Source of the DNA: GCA-2794515 sp034436155
Lineage (GTDB): Bacteria > Chloroflexota > Anaerolineae > Aggregatilineales > Phototrophicaceae
DNA: 64,000 bases
Assembly: GCA_034436155.1 (NCBI GenBank)
Contig: DAOTVP010000028.1
Location: 13,836-77,835 of the forward strand
Reading direction: 5' to 3'
The position numbers and the translations under genes were made by a program. Below the pieces are notes generated by a model. It made no database searches. It worked only from the letters and a program-made list of their open reading frames with translations, and was not told where the DNA came from. Below, piece after piece: positions 9,153 to 17,515 of the stretch. Each line of letters begins with the position of its first letter. Within the stretch, counting starts at the first letter, position 1.

Positions 9153-9629
9153 ATGTCACGACGAGATGATGCTTGGTTTTCTCATGCTTTACAAATGCGC
9201 CGATGGGAGCCACAACGCCAATTGTTGGCGCTCGCTATTTTAGGCGCGTTCATTGCCATCATTTTGGGGGGCTTATATCTGTCACAAGTGGTATCTGAGG
9301 CAACGCTCAACCGCCGTATTGATGCCCTCATCCAAGAACGCGATGATTTAGAACGTGCCAACGAAGCCCTGCGTGCCGATATTGCCCGTTTAGAGAGCGT
9401 CCCCAATTTACAAACCCGCGCCGAACAAATGGGGTTTGTCTTGGCGACAGGCTCACAAATCGAATATTTAGAGGTGTATGGATTTAATCCACAACAACAA
9501 GATACTGTAGCCCCCATCACCACCCAGACCGAAGAACCGCCCCTGTATAATCAGACCTTTGCCGATTGGGCAGGGGCGCAATTACAAGCCATTTTAGATA
9601 GTATCAATGGCTCATCTCGTGGAGATTAA
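9153..9629 (+). CDS. FtsL-like septum protein
   Basis: A small bitopic membrane protein: a basic cytoplasmic segment of about 26 residues, one transmembrane helix (about residues 27-48), then a coiled coil (about 50-90, with RRIDALIQERDDLERANEAL) and a low-complexity tail. Topology, size (158 residues) and position between rsmH and ftsI match FtsL/DivIC proteins, which form the FtsQ-FtsL-FtsB complex that activates septal peptidoglycan synthesis. The sequence alone is too divergent for certainty. I chose the ATG at 9153, one base after the rsmH stop, which suggests translational coupling. Confidence 0.75.
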   Translation: MSRRDDAWFSHALQMRRWEPQRQLLALAILGAFIAIILGGLYLSQVVSEATLNRRIDALIQERDDLERANEALRADIARLESVPNLQTRAEQMGFVLATGSQIEYLEVYGFNPQQQDTVAPITTQTEEPPLYNQTFADWAGAQLQAILDSINGSSRGD

Positions 9630-9636
9630 TGGTTAA

Positions 9637-11385
9637 ATGGCGACACAAGCCCAATTTCCAAATCAGCAAACCATTTTGCGCCAACGCTCGCCCTTTGTCT
9701 TGTTGGGGGTGATTGGCTTATGTGTGATCTTAGCCATGCGGATTATCTCGTTTCAATTCCCAACAGACCCGCGTGTCCAAGCCGAATTTCAGCTCATGCG
9801 CGATGCCAATTCTGGACGTATAGAACGTGTCCAAAGCCCGCGTGGTGAAATTTACGATCGTCATGGCAACCCATTGGCGGTCAATACACTGTTGTATCGC
9901 ATCGGCATCAGCCCCGGATTAATTTCCAACAAATCCAAAGTCGCGACCGACCTTGCGCGTATCTTGAATCGGGATGAACTGGAAATGTTTGAATTGTTGA
10001 CCAGTGGCGCGGTGTGGGTGCCGTTGGGCGTGGTAGACCCCGAAACATGGTATCGGGTGCGTGAACTGAATATTTTCGGCATCGAAGTAGAACGTTTGCA
10101 ACGCCGTGTGTATCCACAAGGGTCTTTAGGGGCGCAAGTCATCGGCTTTGTCAATGGGATTGGCGAAGATTCTCGCGGGAATTACGGCGTTGAGGGGTAT
10201 TATCAAAGCCAATTGGCGGGCGAAACGGGCGACCGTGCCGTGAGTAACATCCCGTTTGATTTGCCCCAAGATACCAATTATCTCAATGGTGGTGCGACAT
10301 TGGTGCTGACCATAGATCGCAATGTGCAATTTTTTATCGAATCCGAACTTCAACGCGCCATCACCGAGACGGGCGCGAATGGTGGCACAATCATCGTCAT
10401 GAACCCGCGCACAGGCGATATTTTGGGCATGGCGAGTTATCCATCTTTCGATCCCAATGCCTATTTCAATGTGCAAAATCCACGCGAGTTACAAAATCCT
10501 GCCATCAGCAATTTGTTTGAACCGGGGTCTGTTTTCAAAGTGATTACGGTCGCTGCGGCATTAGAGACGGGTACAATCACCCCCTCGTGGACTTATAACG
10601 ACCAAGGGGTACTCGAAATGGGCGGGATTCGCATTCAAAATTGGGACAGACAAGCGCACGGTGTTGTCGATGTGCAACGGGTGCTGGTCGAATCGTTGAA
10701 TATTGGCACGGCGACCATCGCCCAACAAATGGGTTGGGAACGATTTTATGAAATGCTCGCCCGATTTGGCATTGGTAGCCTGACGCGAGTGGATTTGCAA
10801 GGCGAGCAACCGGGCATCCTCCGCACGCCTGATGATCTGAGTGGTCAATGGAGCGAGAGCGATTTGGCGACCAACAGCTTTGGGCAGGGGTTGTCGGTGA
10901 CTCCGCTCCAGATGTTGGTGGCGGTGAATGCCATCGCCAACAACGGCGTGATGATGCAACCGCGTGTGGTGCATCAGATTGTTGATGGCGACACCATTTA
11001 CGAATCGCGCCCGATGCCGTTGGGCGCACAAGTCATCAGCCCGCAGACCGCCCGAATTGTCACTGAGATGATGGTCGCCGTGGTCGAGACAGGTTTGGAT
11101 GAGGCGGCGCGTGTGCCGGGCTATCGCATTGCGGGCAAAACAGGCACTGCCGAAATTGGCACACCGATTGGTTACGAAGTTGGGTCTTATATCATGAGTT
11201 TTGTCGGATTTTTGCCTGCCGATAACCCACAGGTGAGCATCCTCATCAAATTAGACCGACCCAAAAATGGGCGCTGGGCGAGCCAAGTCGTTGCGCCGAT
11301 TTTCAGCCGTATGACCTCGCGGTTGGTGCATCTGCTCCAAATTCCGCCCGAAAACAGTGTTCAGACAGCATCGATAAACAAGTGA
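9637..11385 (+). CDS. ftsI: Penicillin-binding protein 2/3, FtsI-type transpeptidase
   Basis: Class B PBP that cross-links septal peptidoglycan. There is a short cytoplasmic tail, one transmembrane helix (about residues 22-45), a dimerisation/pedestal domain (about 60-220) and the transpeptidase domain (about 240-565). The catalytic serine is in EPGSVFK (Ser298, Lys301), SLN at about 350 is the SxN motif, and KTG lies at 501-503. The length of 582 is usual, and there is no PASTA tail. It follows the ftsL-like gene by 7 bases and precedes mraY by 12, in one operon. Confidence 0.95.
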   Translation: MATQAQFPNQQTILRQRSPFVLLGVIGLCVILAMRIISFQFPTDPRVQAEFQLMRDANSGRIERVQSPRGEIYDRHGNPLAVNTLLYRIGISPGLISNKSKVATDLARILNRDELEMFELLTSGAVWVPLGVVDPETWYRVRELNIFGIEVERLQRRVYPQGSLGAQVIGFVNGIGEDSRGNYGVEGYYQSQLAGETGDRAVSNIPFDLPQDTNYLNGGATLVLTIDRNVQFFIESELQRAITETGANGGTIIVMNPRTGDILGMASYPSFDPNAYFNVQNPRELQNPAISNLFEPGSVFKVITVAAALETGTITPSWTYNDQGVLEMGGIRIQNWDRQAHGVVDVQRVLVESLNIGTATIAQQMGWERFYEMLARFGIGSLTRVDLQGEQPGILRTPDDLSGQWSESDLATNSFGQGLSVTPLQMLVAVNAIANNGVMMQPRVVHQIVDGDTIYESRPMPLGAQVISPQTARIVTEMMVAVVETGLDEAARVPGYRIAGKTGTAEIGTPIGYEVGSYIMSFVGFLPADNPQVSILIKLDRPKNGRWASQVVAPIFSRMTSRLVHLLQIPPENSVQTASINK

Positions 11386-11397
11386 GGTGGGTAATTT

Positions 11398-12429
11398 ATG
11401 ACGACAGGTGGTTTATCATTGGCGCTCACAATGGGCGGTATCACCTTTTTATTGTGTGTGATTTGGGGCGAGCCGTTCATCGAAATCTTAAAACGCTTGG
11501 GTATTGGCAAAAAAGTGCGCGATGCTCTCGCAGAAATGCACCAGAAAAAAATCGGCACGCCCACCATGGGCGGGATTATGATCATTGTGCCTGTGTTGCT
11601 GATTATCTTCACGCTCAATTTAGCCAGAGTCGTCCAAACTGGCTCTGGCGCGAGTACCTTTTTGCCCCTGTTGGTGTTATTGGGTTTTGCTATTCTGGGT
11701 GGAATTGATGATTGGGAAGGCATTCGCAGGTCGTTTGGCGCGATTGGCGAAGGGATCTCGCCCCGTGCTAAATTTTTGGGGCAACTCATCCTTGCGGGGT
11801 TTGTGGCGGGGGTTATATCGTTATACGAAGGCGGTTTTTCGTTTGCTAACGAAGTCCGCATCCCGGTATTTCCAGTGGTCATCCCTATTCACCCCATTTT
11901 TTTTATCCCGATTGCCATGTTCATCATCATCGGCACATCGAATGCCGTCAATTTTACCGATGGCTTAGACGGATTAGCGGGAATTATCACCGCCAGCGCG
12001 TTTGCGGCGTATGGGGTGATCGCTTATTTGCAAGGGCAAATCTATCTCGTACAATTGTGCTTCGTGATGGTGGGCGCGTGTTTCGGATTTTTATGGTATA
12101 ACGCCCATCCTGCCCAATTATTCATGGGTGATGTTGGCTCTTTGGCGCTTGGTGCGACACTCGGCACGGTAGCATTGATGACGGGGCAGTGGTTGTTGTT
12201 GCCGATTATTGCCATTGTCCCCGTTGCCGAAGTCCTGTCGGTGATTTTACAAGTCTATTCTGCCAAATGGAGCAGACGTTATTTGGGCGTGGATAAGCGC
12301 CTTTTTCGCATGGCACCCTTGCATCACCATTTTGAAAAAGGCGGGTGGAGCGAGACGCAAGTCGTCCAACGCTTTTGGCTGGTCGGTATTTTGGCGGCGA
12401 TGGTTGGCGTTGCCTTAGCGATTTTATAA
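11398..12429 (+). CDS. mraY: Phospho-N-acetylmuramoyl-pentapeptide transferase (MraY)
   Basis: Integral membrane enzyme that transfers phospho-MurNAc-pentapeptide from UDP to undecaprenyl phosphate, forming lipid I. The family signatures are KIGTPTMGGI near residue 50, LGGIDDWEG with the acidic pair at about 102, NAVNFTDGLDGLAG with the catalytic Asp region at about 181-194, and APLHHHFEKGGWSE near 303. Around ten hydrophobic segments fit the ten-helix topology. The gene continues the ftsI operon; the 249-base gap after it contains a tandem palindrome array. Confidence 0.97.
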   Translation: MTTGGLSLALTMGGITFLLCVIWGEPFIEILKRLGIGKKVRDALAEMHQKKIGTPTMGGIMIIVPVLLIIFTLNLARVVQTGSGASTFLPLLVLLGFAILGGIDDWEGIRRSFGAIGEGISPRAKFLGQLILAGFVAGVISLYEGGFSFANEVRIPVFPVVIPIHPIFFIPIAMFIIIGTSNAVNFTDGLDGLAGIITASAFAAYGVIAYLQGQIYLVQLCFVMVGACFGFLWYNAHPAQLFMGDVGSLALGATLGTVALMTGQWLLLPIIAIVPVAEVLSVILQVYSAKWSRRYLGVDKRLFRMAPLHHHFEKGGWSETQVVQRFWLVGILAAMVGVALAIL

Positions 12430-12450
12430 TTCTAACCAGAGAGATATGTA

Positions 12451-12603
12451 GGGCGGATTAGGCGAAGCCGTATATCCGCCCTAAGATAAAAAATAAGTGA
12501 GTAGTGTGTAGGGGCGGATTAGGCGAAGCCGTATATCCGCCCTAAGATAAAAAATAAGTGAGTAGTGTGTAGGGGCGGATTAGGCGAAGCCGTATATCCG
12601 CCC
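12451..12603 (+). repeat. Tandem array of a 61-bp unit carrying the nested palindrome
   Basis: Two complete and one partial identical 61-bp units start at 12451, 12512 and 12573. Each has a 31-bp palindrome with outer arms GGGCGGAT and ATCCGCCC, spacers TA and GTAT and inner hairpin GGC-GAA-GCC, plus 30 bp of A/T-rich spacer between copies. A degenerate GGGCAGAT copy follows at about 12628. The array occupies the mraY-murD gap; no coding sequence is seen there. It could act on read-through or mRNA stability within the dcw operon. Confidence 0.95.
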
Positions 12604-12678
12604 TACGATGAACAGAATTTGGCATGTAGGGCAGATGAGCGATAGCCCTGATTAAAACAGATGAAGAGATAAATATCT

Positions 12679-14064
12679 ATGTTTTCAAGAGGTATCAGTA
12701 GTGAAATTTTAGAGGGGCGGCGCGTGATTGTGGTCGGATTTGCCCGTCAGGGGCAAGCCCTTGCCCGATGGTTGCCCACCATCGGGGCGCGGGTGGTTGT
12801 CACCGATAACCGTCAACCGCATGAAATAGACGTGGAACTCGAAAATTTTCCGCGTGTGCGTTTTGTACTAGGCGGGCATCCGACAGAATTATTATACGGC
12901 GCAGATTTAATTTGCGTATCGGGCGGTGTGCCTCTCGACATTCCGTTTTTGCGAGAAGCGCGTGAGCGCAAAATCCCGATTACCAATGATGCACATCTAT
13001 TTTTAGACCGTTCACCCGCGCCTGTCATCGGCATTACAGGCAGTGCTGGCAAAACCACCACCACCACGCTGGTCGGGCAAATGTGCAAAAATGCCGGTCT
13101 GACGACATGGGTCGGCGGAAATATCGGCAATGTGTTGCTCGATGTGATGATGGGTATTCGTCCAGAGCATCAGGTCGTGATGGAACTGTCGAGTTTTCAA
13201 CTCGAATTGTGTTTTTCGAGTCCGTCCATCGGCGCGATTTTGAATATTACCCCCAACCATCTCGATAGACACGGCACCATGCACAATTACATCCGCGCCA
13301 AAGCCAACATCATCGGACACCAAACGGCGGATGATATTGCCGTTCTGGGGCGCGATAATCTGGTTACGCGCTTATTAGAACCCGTTGTTAAAGGATATTT
13401 GGCGTGGTTTAGCCAACGCGAAATTGTCTCCGATGGCGCGTTTATGATAGGTAGTCGCTTGGCGGTGACGGGTATATCCAGTCCCGATGGCGCCCCACAT
13501 ATCATCTGCGAAGCATCCGAAATTCCCTTGCGCGGTGAACATAATGTGTTGAATGTGTTGGCGGCGTGCGCCATCGCAGGGGCGGCGGGTATTCATCCCG
13601 AAGTCATGACCGAGACCATCAAAACGTTTACGCCCGTCCCGCATCGGCTCGAATTGGTGCGCGTTTTGGATGGGGTGATGTATGTTAATGATAGCATCGC
13701 CACTGCCCCAGAACGGGTTGTCGCCGCCCTGAATAGTTATACCGAGCCGATTATTTTATTGGCGGGCGGGGCAGATAAAAAATTGTCGTGGGATGATATG
13801 ATAGCCCTCGCCCGATACAAAACCCGTCATATTATCGCATTTGGGCGAGATGGTGATATAGTAGTAGAGACCATGAAAAAATTATTCGGTCATGCCAATA
13901 ATGTCACCCGCGTGAAAACGTTGGATGAAGCCGTGCCATTAGCCAAAAAATTGGCACAAGCGGGGGATGTGGTGTTGCTCTCGCCCGGTGGCACCAGTTA
14001 CGATGCCTATAAAGATTTTGCGGAACGTGGCGAACATTTCCGCCAATTAGTGAAAGCGTTGTAA
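12679..14064 (+). CDS. murD: UDP-N-acetylmuramoylalanine--D-glutamate ligase (MurD)
   Basis: MurD adds D-glutamate to UDP-MurNAc-L-Ala with ATP in the cytosol. The three Mur-ligase domains are present: a Rossmann-like N-domain (VIVVGFARQGQALARWL), a central ATPase with the P-loop GSAGKTTTTTL at about residues 119-129 and NITPNHLDRH, and a C-domain with PHRLE, ILLAGGADKK and LLSPGGTSYD. The 461-residue length is normal. It is separated from mraY by the repeat array but keeps the dcw order, with ftsW 4 bases downstream. Confidence 0.97.
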   Translation: MFSRGISSEILEGRRVIVVGFARQGQALARWLPTIGARVVVTDNRQPHEIDVELENFPRVRFVLGGHPTELLYGADLICVSGGVPLDIPFLREARERKIPITNDAHLFLDRSPAPVIGITGSAGKTTTTTLVGQMCKNAGLTTWVGGNIGNVLLDVMMGIRPEHQVVMELSSFQLELCFSSPSIGAILNITPNHLDRHGTMHNYIRAKANIIGHQTADDIAVLGRDNLVTRLLEPVVKGYLAWFSQREIVSDGAFMIGSRLAVTGISSPDGAPHIICEASEIPLRGEHNVLNVLAACAIAGAAGIHPEVMTETIKTFTPVPHRLELVRVLDGVMYVNDSIATAPERVVAALNSYTEPIILLAGGADKKLSWDDMIALARYKTRHIIAFGRDGDIVVETMKKLFGHANNVTRVKTLDEAVPLAKKLAQAGDVVLLSPGGTSYDAYKDFAERGEHFRQLVKAL

Positions 14065-14068
14065 AGTT

Positions 14069-15367
14069 ATGACTGACCAATCTTTACCCCAATTTGTAGA
14101 TGACGATTTGCCCGTTGCCATTCCGCTTCAGCCTGTGCGTCCCATGAATCGCGCTACGGGTGATGTGCGCGATGTCTCTGAACGCAAACTCACTTTTTGG
14201 GCAACCCTCGATAAGCCCATGCTCATCATCACAGGGATGCTCCTCGCGCTGGGGTTGATGATGGTGTATAGTTCGACATTTGACTGGAGTTTGGCAGAAT
14301 TTGGCAGTGAGACGCGGGTTTTATTGAGCCATATTCAAAATGTGGTGATTGGTGTGGTGGCGATGATGATATTCGCCCGCGTCAATTTGCGTTTTATCCG
14401 TCGAATTGCGCTGATTGTCATGCTCATGGCGATTAGCTTCCTCATCGCCGTCTTGCTATTTGGGGATGATACATTTGGGGCGCGTCGTGCGCTCATCAAT
14501 GGGCGTTTTCAACCGAGTGAATTCGCAGAATTGGCGATTATCATCTACATGGCGGCGTGGATGGGGTCGAAAAATGTGCGCGTCCGCAGTTTGACGTATG
14601 GGTTGTTGCCTTTTTTGGTGCTGGTGGGCATCGTCACAGGGTTGGTCGTCATCCAACCAGACCTCAGCACTGCCGTGACGATTTTCGTCACATCGGCGAT
14701 TATGTTCTTTTTGGCGGGCGCGAATATGCGCCAAGTGGCGATTGTGCTAGGCGTGTTGCTCATCGCGGGGCTAATCGTATTGCCCTTCTTCCCGTATGCC
14801 AAAACCCGTATCGATGCGTTCACGGCGGGCATCGTAGACCCCACCCAAGCCAGTTGGCATACCCAACAGGCGCTCATCGCCATTTATTACGGCGGTTGGA
14901 CGGGCTTAGGCTTAGGCACGGGTCAGAGCAAATTTCAGGGCTTGCCCGCGCCACATACTGATAGTATCTTTGCCGTCATCGGCGAAGAATTTGGGGTGAT
15001 TGGCGCGTTTGTGGTCATTGGCTTATATATGACATTTTGTTTTCGAGGATTCCAGATTTCGCGCCGTGCCACCGATGCCTTTAGTGGACTCATCGCCGCA
15101 GGGGTGACGGTGTGGGTGACATCCAAAGCCTTGCTCAATATTGCCGTTATGACCAACCTCGTCCCTGCTACGGGGCTACCCTTGCCGTTAATCAGCTTCG
15201 GCGGGTCATCGCTGGTGGTGATTTTGGCGGGGATCGGGTTGTTACATGCCGTTCATCGGCAAACGATAATTAAAGAAAATTCACCAGAACGGAGAAATAC
15301 CCGTGCGAATGATTATCGCCGCGGGGGGGACGGGCGGTCACGTCTACCCCGCACTCGCAGTCGTTGA
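14069..15367 (+). CDS. ftsW: Lipid II polymerase FtsW (SEDS family)
   Basis: SEDS glycosyltransferase that polymerises lipid II at the septum together with FtsI. About 50 cytoplasmic residues precede ten predicted transmembrane helices. Signatures include GRFQPSEFAELAI, VIQPDLSTA, PAPHTDSIFAVIGEEFG and PLPLISFGGSS. In QPSEFAELAI a glutamate stands where a lysine is common. The Arg-rich C-terminal tail (about the last 20 residues) is encoded by the same DNA as the first 21 codons of murG, in another frame. Confidence 0.96.
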   Translation: MTDQSLPQFVDDDLPVAIPLQPVRPMNRATGDVRDVSERKLTFWATLDKPMLIITGMLLALGLMMVYSSTFDWSLAEFGSETRVLLSHIQNVVIGVVAMMIFARVNLRFIRRIALIVMLMAISFLIAVLLFGDDTFGARRALINGRFQPSEFAELAIIIYMAAWMGSKNVRVRSLTYGLLPFLVLVGIVTGLVVIQPDLSTAVTIFVTSAIMFFLAGANMRQVAIVLGVLLIAGLIVLPFFPYAKTRIDAFTAGIVDPTQASWHTQQALIAIYYGGWTGLGLGTGQSKFQGLPAPHTDSIFAVIGEEFGVIGAFVVIGLYMTFCFRGFQISRRATDAFSGLIAAGVTVWVTSKALLNIAVMTNLVPATGLPLPLISFGGSSLVVILAGIGLLHAVHRQTIIKENSPERRNTRANDYRRGGDGRSRLPRTRSR

Positions 15368-16430
15368 ACACATACAAACGCATCATCCTGATACGCCGTT
15401 GATATTCATCGGCACAGTCGGCGGATTCGAGCGCCCGCTCATCGAGAAAGCGGGTATCGCTTTTTCTGCCCATTACGAGGTGAGCGCGGGTCCGATTCAT
15501 GGGGTGAATCCGCTCAAAGCCATCACCAGCGCCTTCAAGTTGATGCGTGGAACATGGCAATCGTTTCGGATTTTAGGGCGCGAAAAGCCCAACGTCATTT
15601 TATCCACAGGCGGATGGGAAGGCTTGCCTGTGGCATTAGCCGCCCGCTTGCGTGGTGTGCCATTGCTGATTTACCTGCCCGATATTGAACCCGGATTGAC
15701 GATTAAAGTGTTGCGATTGTTCGCGCAAAAGGTAGCGATAACCGTTGGTGAATCGCAAAAATTTTTCCGTGATGGTCAGACGATTATCACAGGCTATCCG
15801 TTGCGTAAACAGATGACCTCTGCCACCCGCGAGGCGGGAATCGCCCATTTTGGGTTAAATCCGACCAAAAAAACGGTGTTGGTATTTGGTGGCAGTCGTG
15901 GAGCGCGTGCCATCAATATCGGCATTGGCAACATTTTGGGCGATATTTTGCACGATGGCGTACAGGTTATCCACCTCACAGGCACGCTCGATTATGAGCG
16001 TTCACAAGCGCAAATCGGCGATCTCAAAAATCATCCCGATTATCACGCCTTCGCCTATTTGCATGATGATATGGGTTTGGCGATGGCGTGCGCCGATGTG
16101 TGTGTGTGTCGGGCGGGGGCGAGTGTCTTGGGCGAGTTTCCATTTTTCCGATTACCGTCTATACTAATCCCATTGGCATATAGCTGGCGCTATCAACAAA
16201 TCAACGCCGATTATCTGGCATCGCGGGGCGGGGCGATTCACCTCGATGAAACCCGCATGGATGCCGAATTATTACCCACACTTCGCGCACTCTTGGGCGA
16301 TTCTGCCCGTTTAGAAGCCATGCGCGAGGCGGTAGGGCAGGCGGCATCACCGGATGGCGCATCAAATTTAGCGCAGGCATTAATTGGGTTGGCACAAGCA
16401 CATGCCCAACGGCGAGGGAAAACAGCATGA
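15303..16430 (+). CDS. murG: UDP-GlcNAc:lipid I GlcNAc transferase (MurG)
   Basis: MurG converts lipid I to lipid II at the inner membrane face. The GT-B fold N-domain begins with the glycine loop AAGGTGGHVYPALAV and contains STGGWEGLPVALAA. The C-domain has VFGGSRGARAIN, ADVCVCRAGASVLGEF and a sugar-nucleotide site with LIPLAYSW...QQINADYL. The GTG at 15303 lies 8 bases after GGAG (15291-15294); an ATG two codons later is further from it. The start lies 65 bases inside ftsW, and because the first glycine loop is essential the overlap is real. The gene ends in a 4-base overlap with the next one. Confidence 0.96.
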   Translation: MRMIIAAGGTGGHVYPALAVVEHIQTHHPDTPLIFIGTVGGFERPLIEKAGIAFSAHYEVSAGPIHGVNPLKAITSAFKLMRGTWQSFRILGREKPNVILSTGGWEGLPVALAARLRGVPLLIYLPDIEPGLTIKVLRLFAQKVAITVGESQKFFRDGQTIITGYPLRKQMTSATREAGIAHFGLNPTKKTVLVFGGSRGARAINIGIGNILGDILHDGVQVIHLTGTLDYERSQAQIGDLKNHPDYHAFAYLHDDMGLAMACADVCVCRAGASVLGEFPFFRLPSILIPLAYSWRYQQINADYLASRGGAIHLDETRMDAELLPTLRALLGDSARLEAMREAVGQAASPDGASNLAQALIGLAQAHAQRRGKTA

Positions 16431-16966
16431 TACAACTTTCGATGTTTATGTGGATAATGGCGGCTATCTTTGGGTACATCGGCTTCACACGCGGTTGGAA
16501 CAAAGAGGTCATTTCGATGTCGGGGATTGTGCTGGGCTTATTTGCCTTGTTTCAATTTGATGATACCCTCAACACCTTGCTCACCAATGTGCCAGAGGAG
16601 CAAAAATTTTTCATCCGCGCCATGATCTTCACGGTCATCATTTTCTTTGCCTATCAAACGCGGGCGCTCATCGGCAACGAGGCAAAACGCGGTGGCGATG
16701 GACGCGATAATTTGCAATCGGCATTATTGGGCGGGATTGTCGGGTTTATCAACGGCTATCTGATATGGGGATCGTTGTGGTATTTTATGCACGTCACCAA
16801 TTATCCCTTGCGCCCGTATGTGGATGCGCCCCTGCCAGGGACTGCCAGCGCCGATTTTGTCCAGTCTTTGCCATTATACATCCTCGGTGGCGGACCGGGC
16901 GGGGATGGTAGTCTGCTCTCTGCCGCCGTTATTGGCTTATTTTTGATTGTCCTGATTGTCATATAA
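16427..16966 (+). CDS. CvpA-like membrane protein, copy 1
   Basis: A 179-residue polytopic protein with about four hydrophobic helices (approximately 5-25, 28-45, 65-82, 100-122) and a glycine-rich segment before a last hydrophobic stretch. The motif GFTRGWNKEVISMSGIVLG and the overall plan resemble CvpA/colicin V production family proteins. It starts within the murG stop (ATGA overlap) and is followed 12 bases later by a paralogue with the same motifs (RGWNKEV, GGI-GFINGYLI). Function is unknown; the position inside the dcw cluster suggests a role in envelope synthesis or division, by inference only. Confidence 0.6.
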   Translation: MIQLSMFMWIMAAIFGYIGFTRGWNKEVISMSGIVLGLFALFQFDDTLNTLLTNVPEEQKFFIRAMIFTVIIFFAYQTRALIGNEAKRGGDGRDNLQSALLGGIVGFINGYLIWGSLWYFMHVTNYPLRPYVDAPLPGTASADFVQSLPLYILGGGPGGDGSLLSAAVIGLFLIVLIVI

Positions 16967-16978
16967 AGGCGCAGACGC

Positions 16979-17515
16979 ATGATTCAACTCTATTCTTTGA
17001 TGTGGATTTTGGCGGCATTCGGCGCGGTGTTGGGATTTTTGCGTGGTTGGAATAAAGAGGTCGTCGCTACGGCGGGTATCGCGCTTTCGATGTTCATCTT
17101 GTTTCAAATAGATGCCCTGTTCAGAGGCACGGCGCTCCTATTTTTAGAACGCGATCAAGCGGCGTTGGTGCAAATCGTCACCTTTTTGGTGATCGTATTC
17201 CTCGCCTATCGCAACCGCTCGCTCGCCAGAGATATGCGCCGTACCAACCGCGATGACCGCATTTCGGCGGGTATTTTGGGCGGGATTTTGGGCTTGGTGA
17301 ACGGCTATTTGATAGGTGGCGCGTTGTGGTACTTTTTGGATATTAACGAATATCCTTTTTACCCCATGATTATGACCCCTAGTGCCAATACGCCATCGGC
17401 GCAAGCCGTAGATGCCATTCCGTTGGTGATTATGAGCGGTGGCGCATCGGGCAGTGGCGATGCGTTGGTGATTGTAGTCGTGATATTATTCGTGCTGGTC
17501 TTGGCGGTGTTGTAA
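16979..17515 (+). CDS. CvpA-like membrane protein, copy 2
   Basis: A paralogue of the preceding gene (178 residues) that shares MIQLxSxMWIxAA at the N-terminus, LRGWNKEVVATAGI, and GILGGILGLVNGYLIGGALWYF in the third hydrophobic segment. It probably arose by tandem duplication. The murC start codon follows its stop without a gap, so translation is likely coupled. As with copy 1, the family link to CvpA rests on topology and the N-terminal RGW motif. Confidence 0.6.
   Translation: MIQLYSLMWILAAFGAVLGFLRGWNKEVVATAGIALSMFILFQIDALFRGTALLFLERDQAALVQIVTFLVIVFLAYRNRSLARDMRRTNRDDRISAGILGGILGLVNGYLIGGALWYFLDINEYPFYPMIMTPSANTPSAQAVDAIPLVIMSGGASGSGDALVIVVVILFVLVLAVL

Noticed and set aside
12451..12603. 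CRISPR array
   Set aside because: The 31-bp repeat with 30-bp spacing has CRISPR-like proportions, but the spacers are identical and no cas gene is near; it is a tandem repeat.
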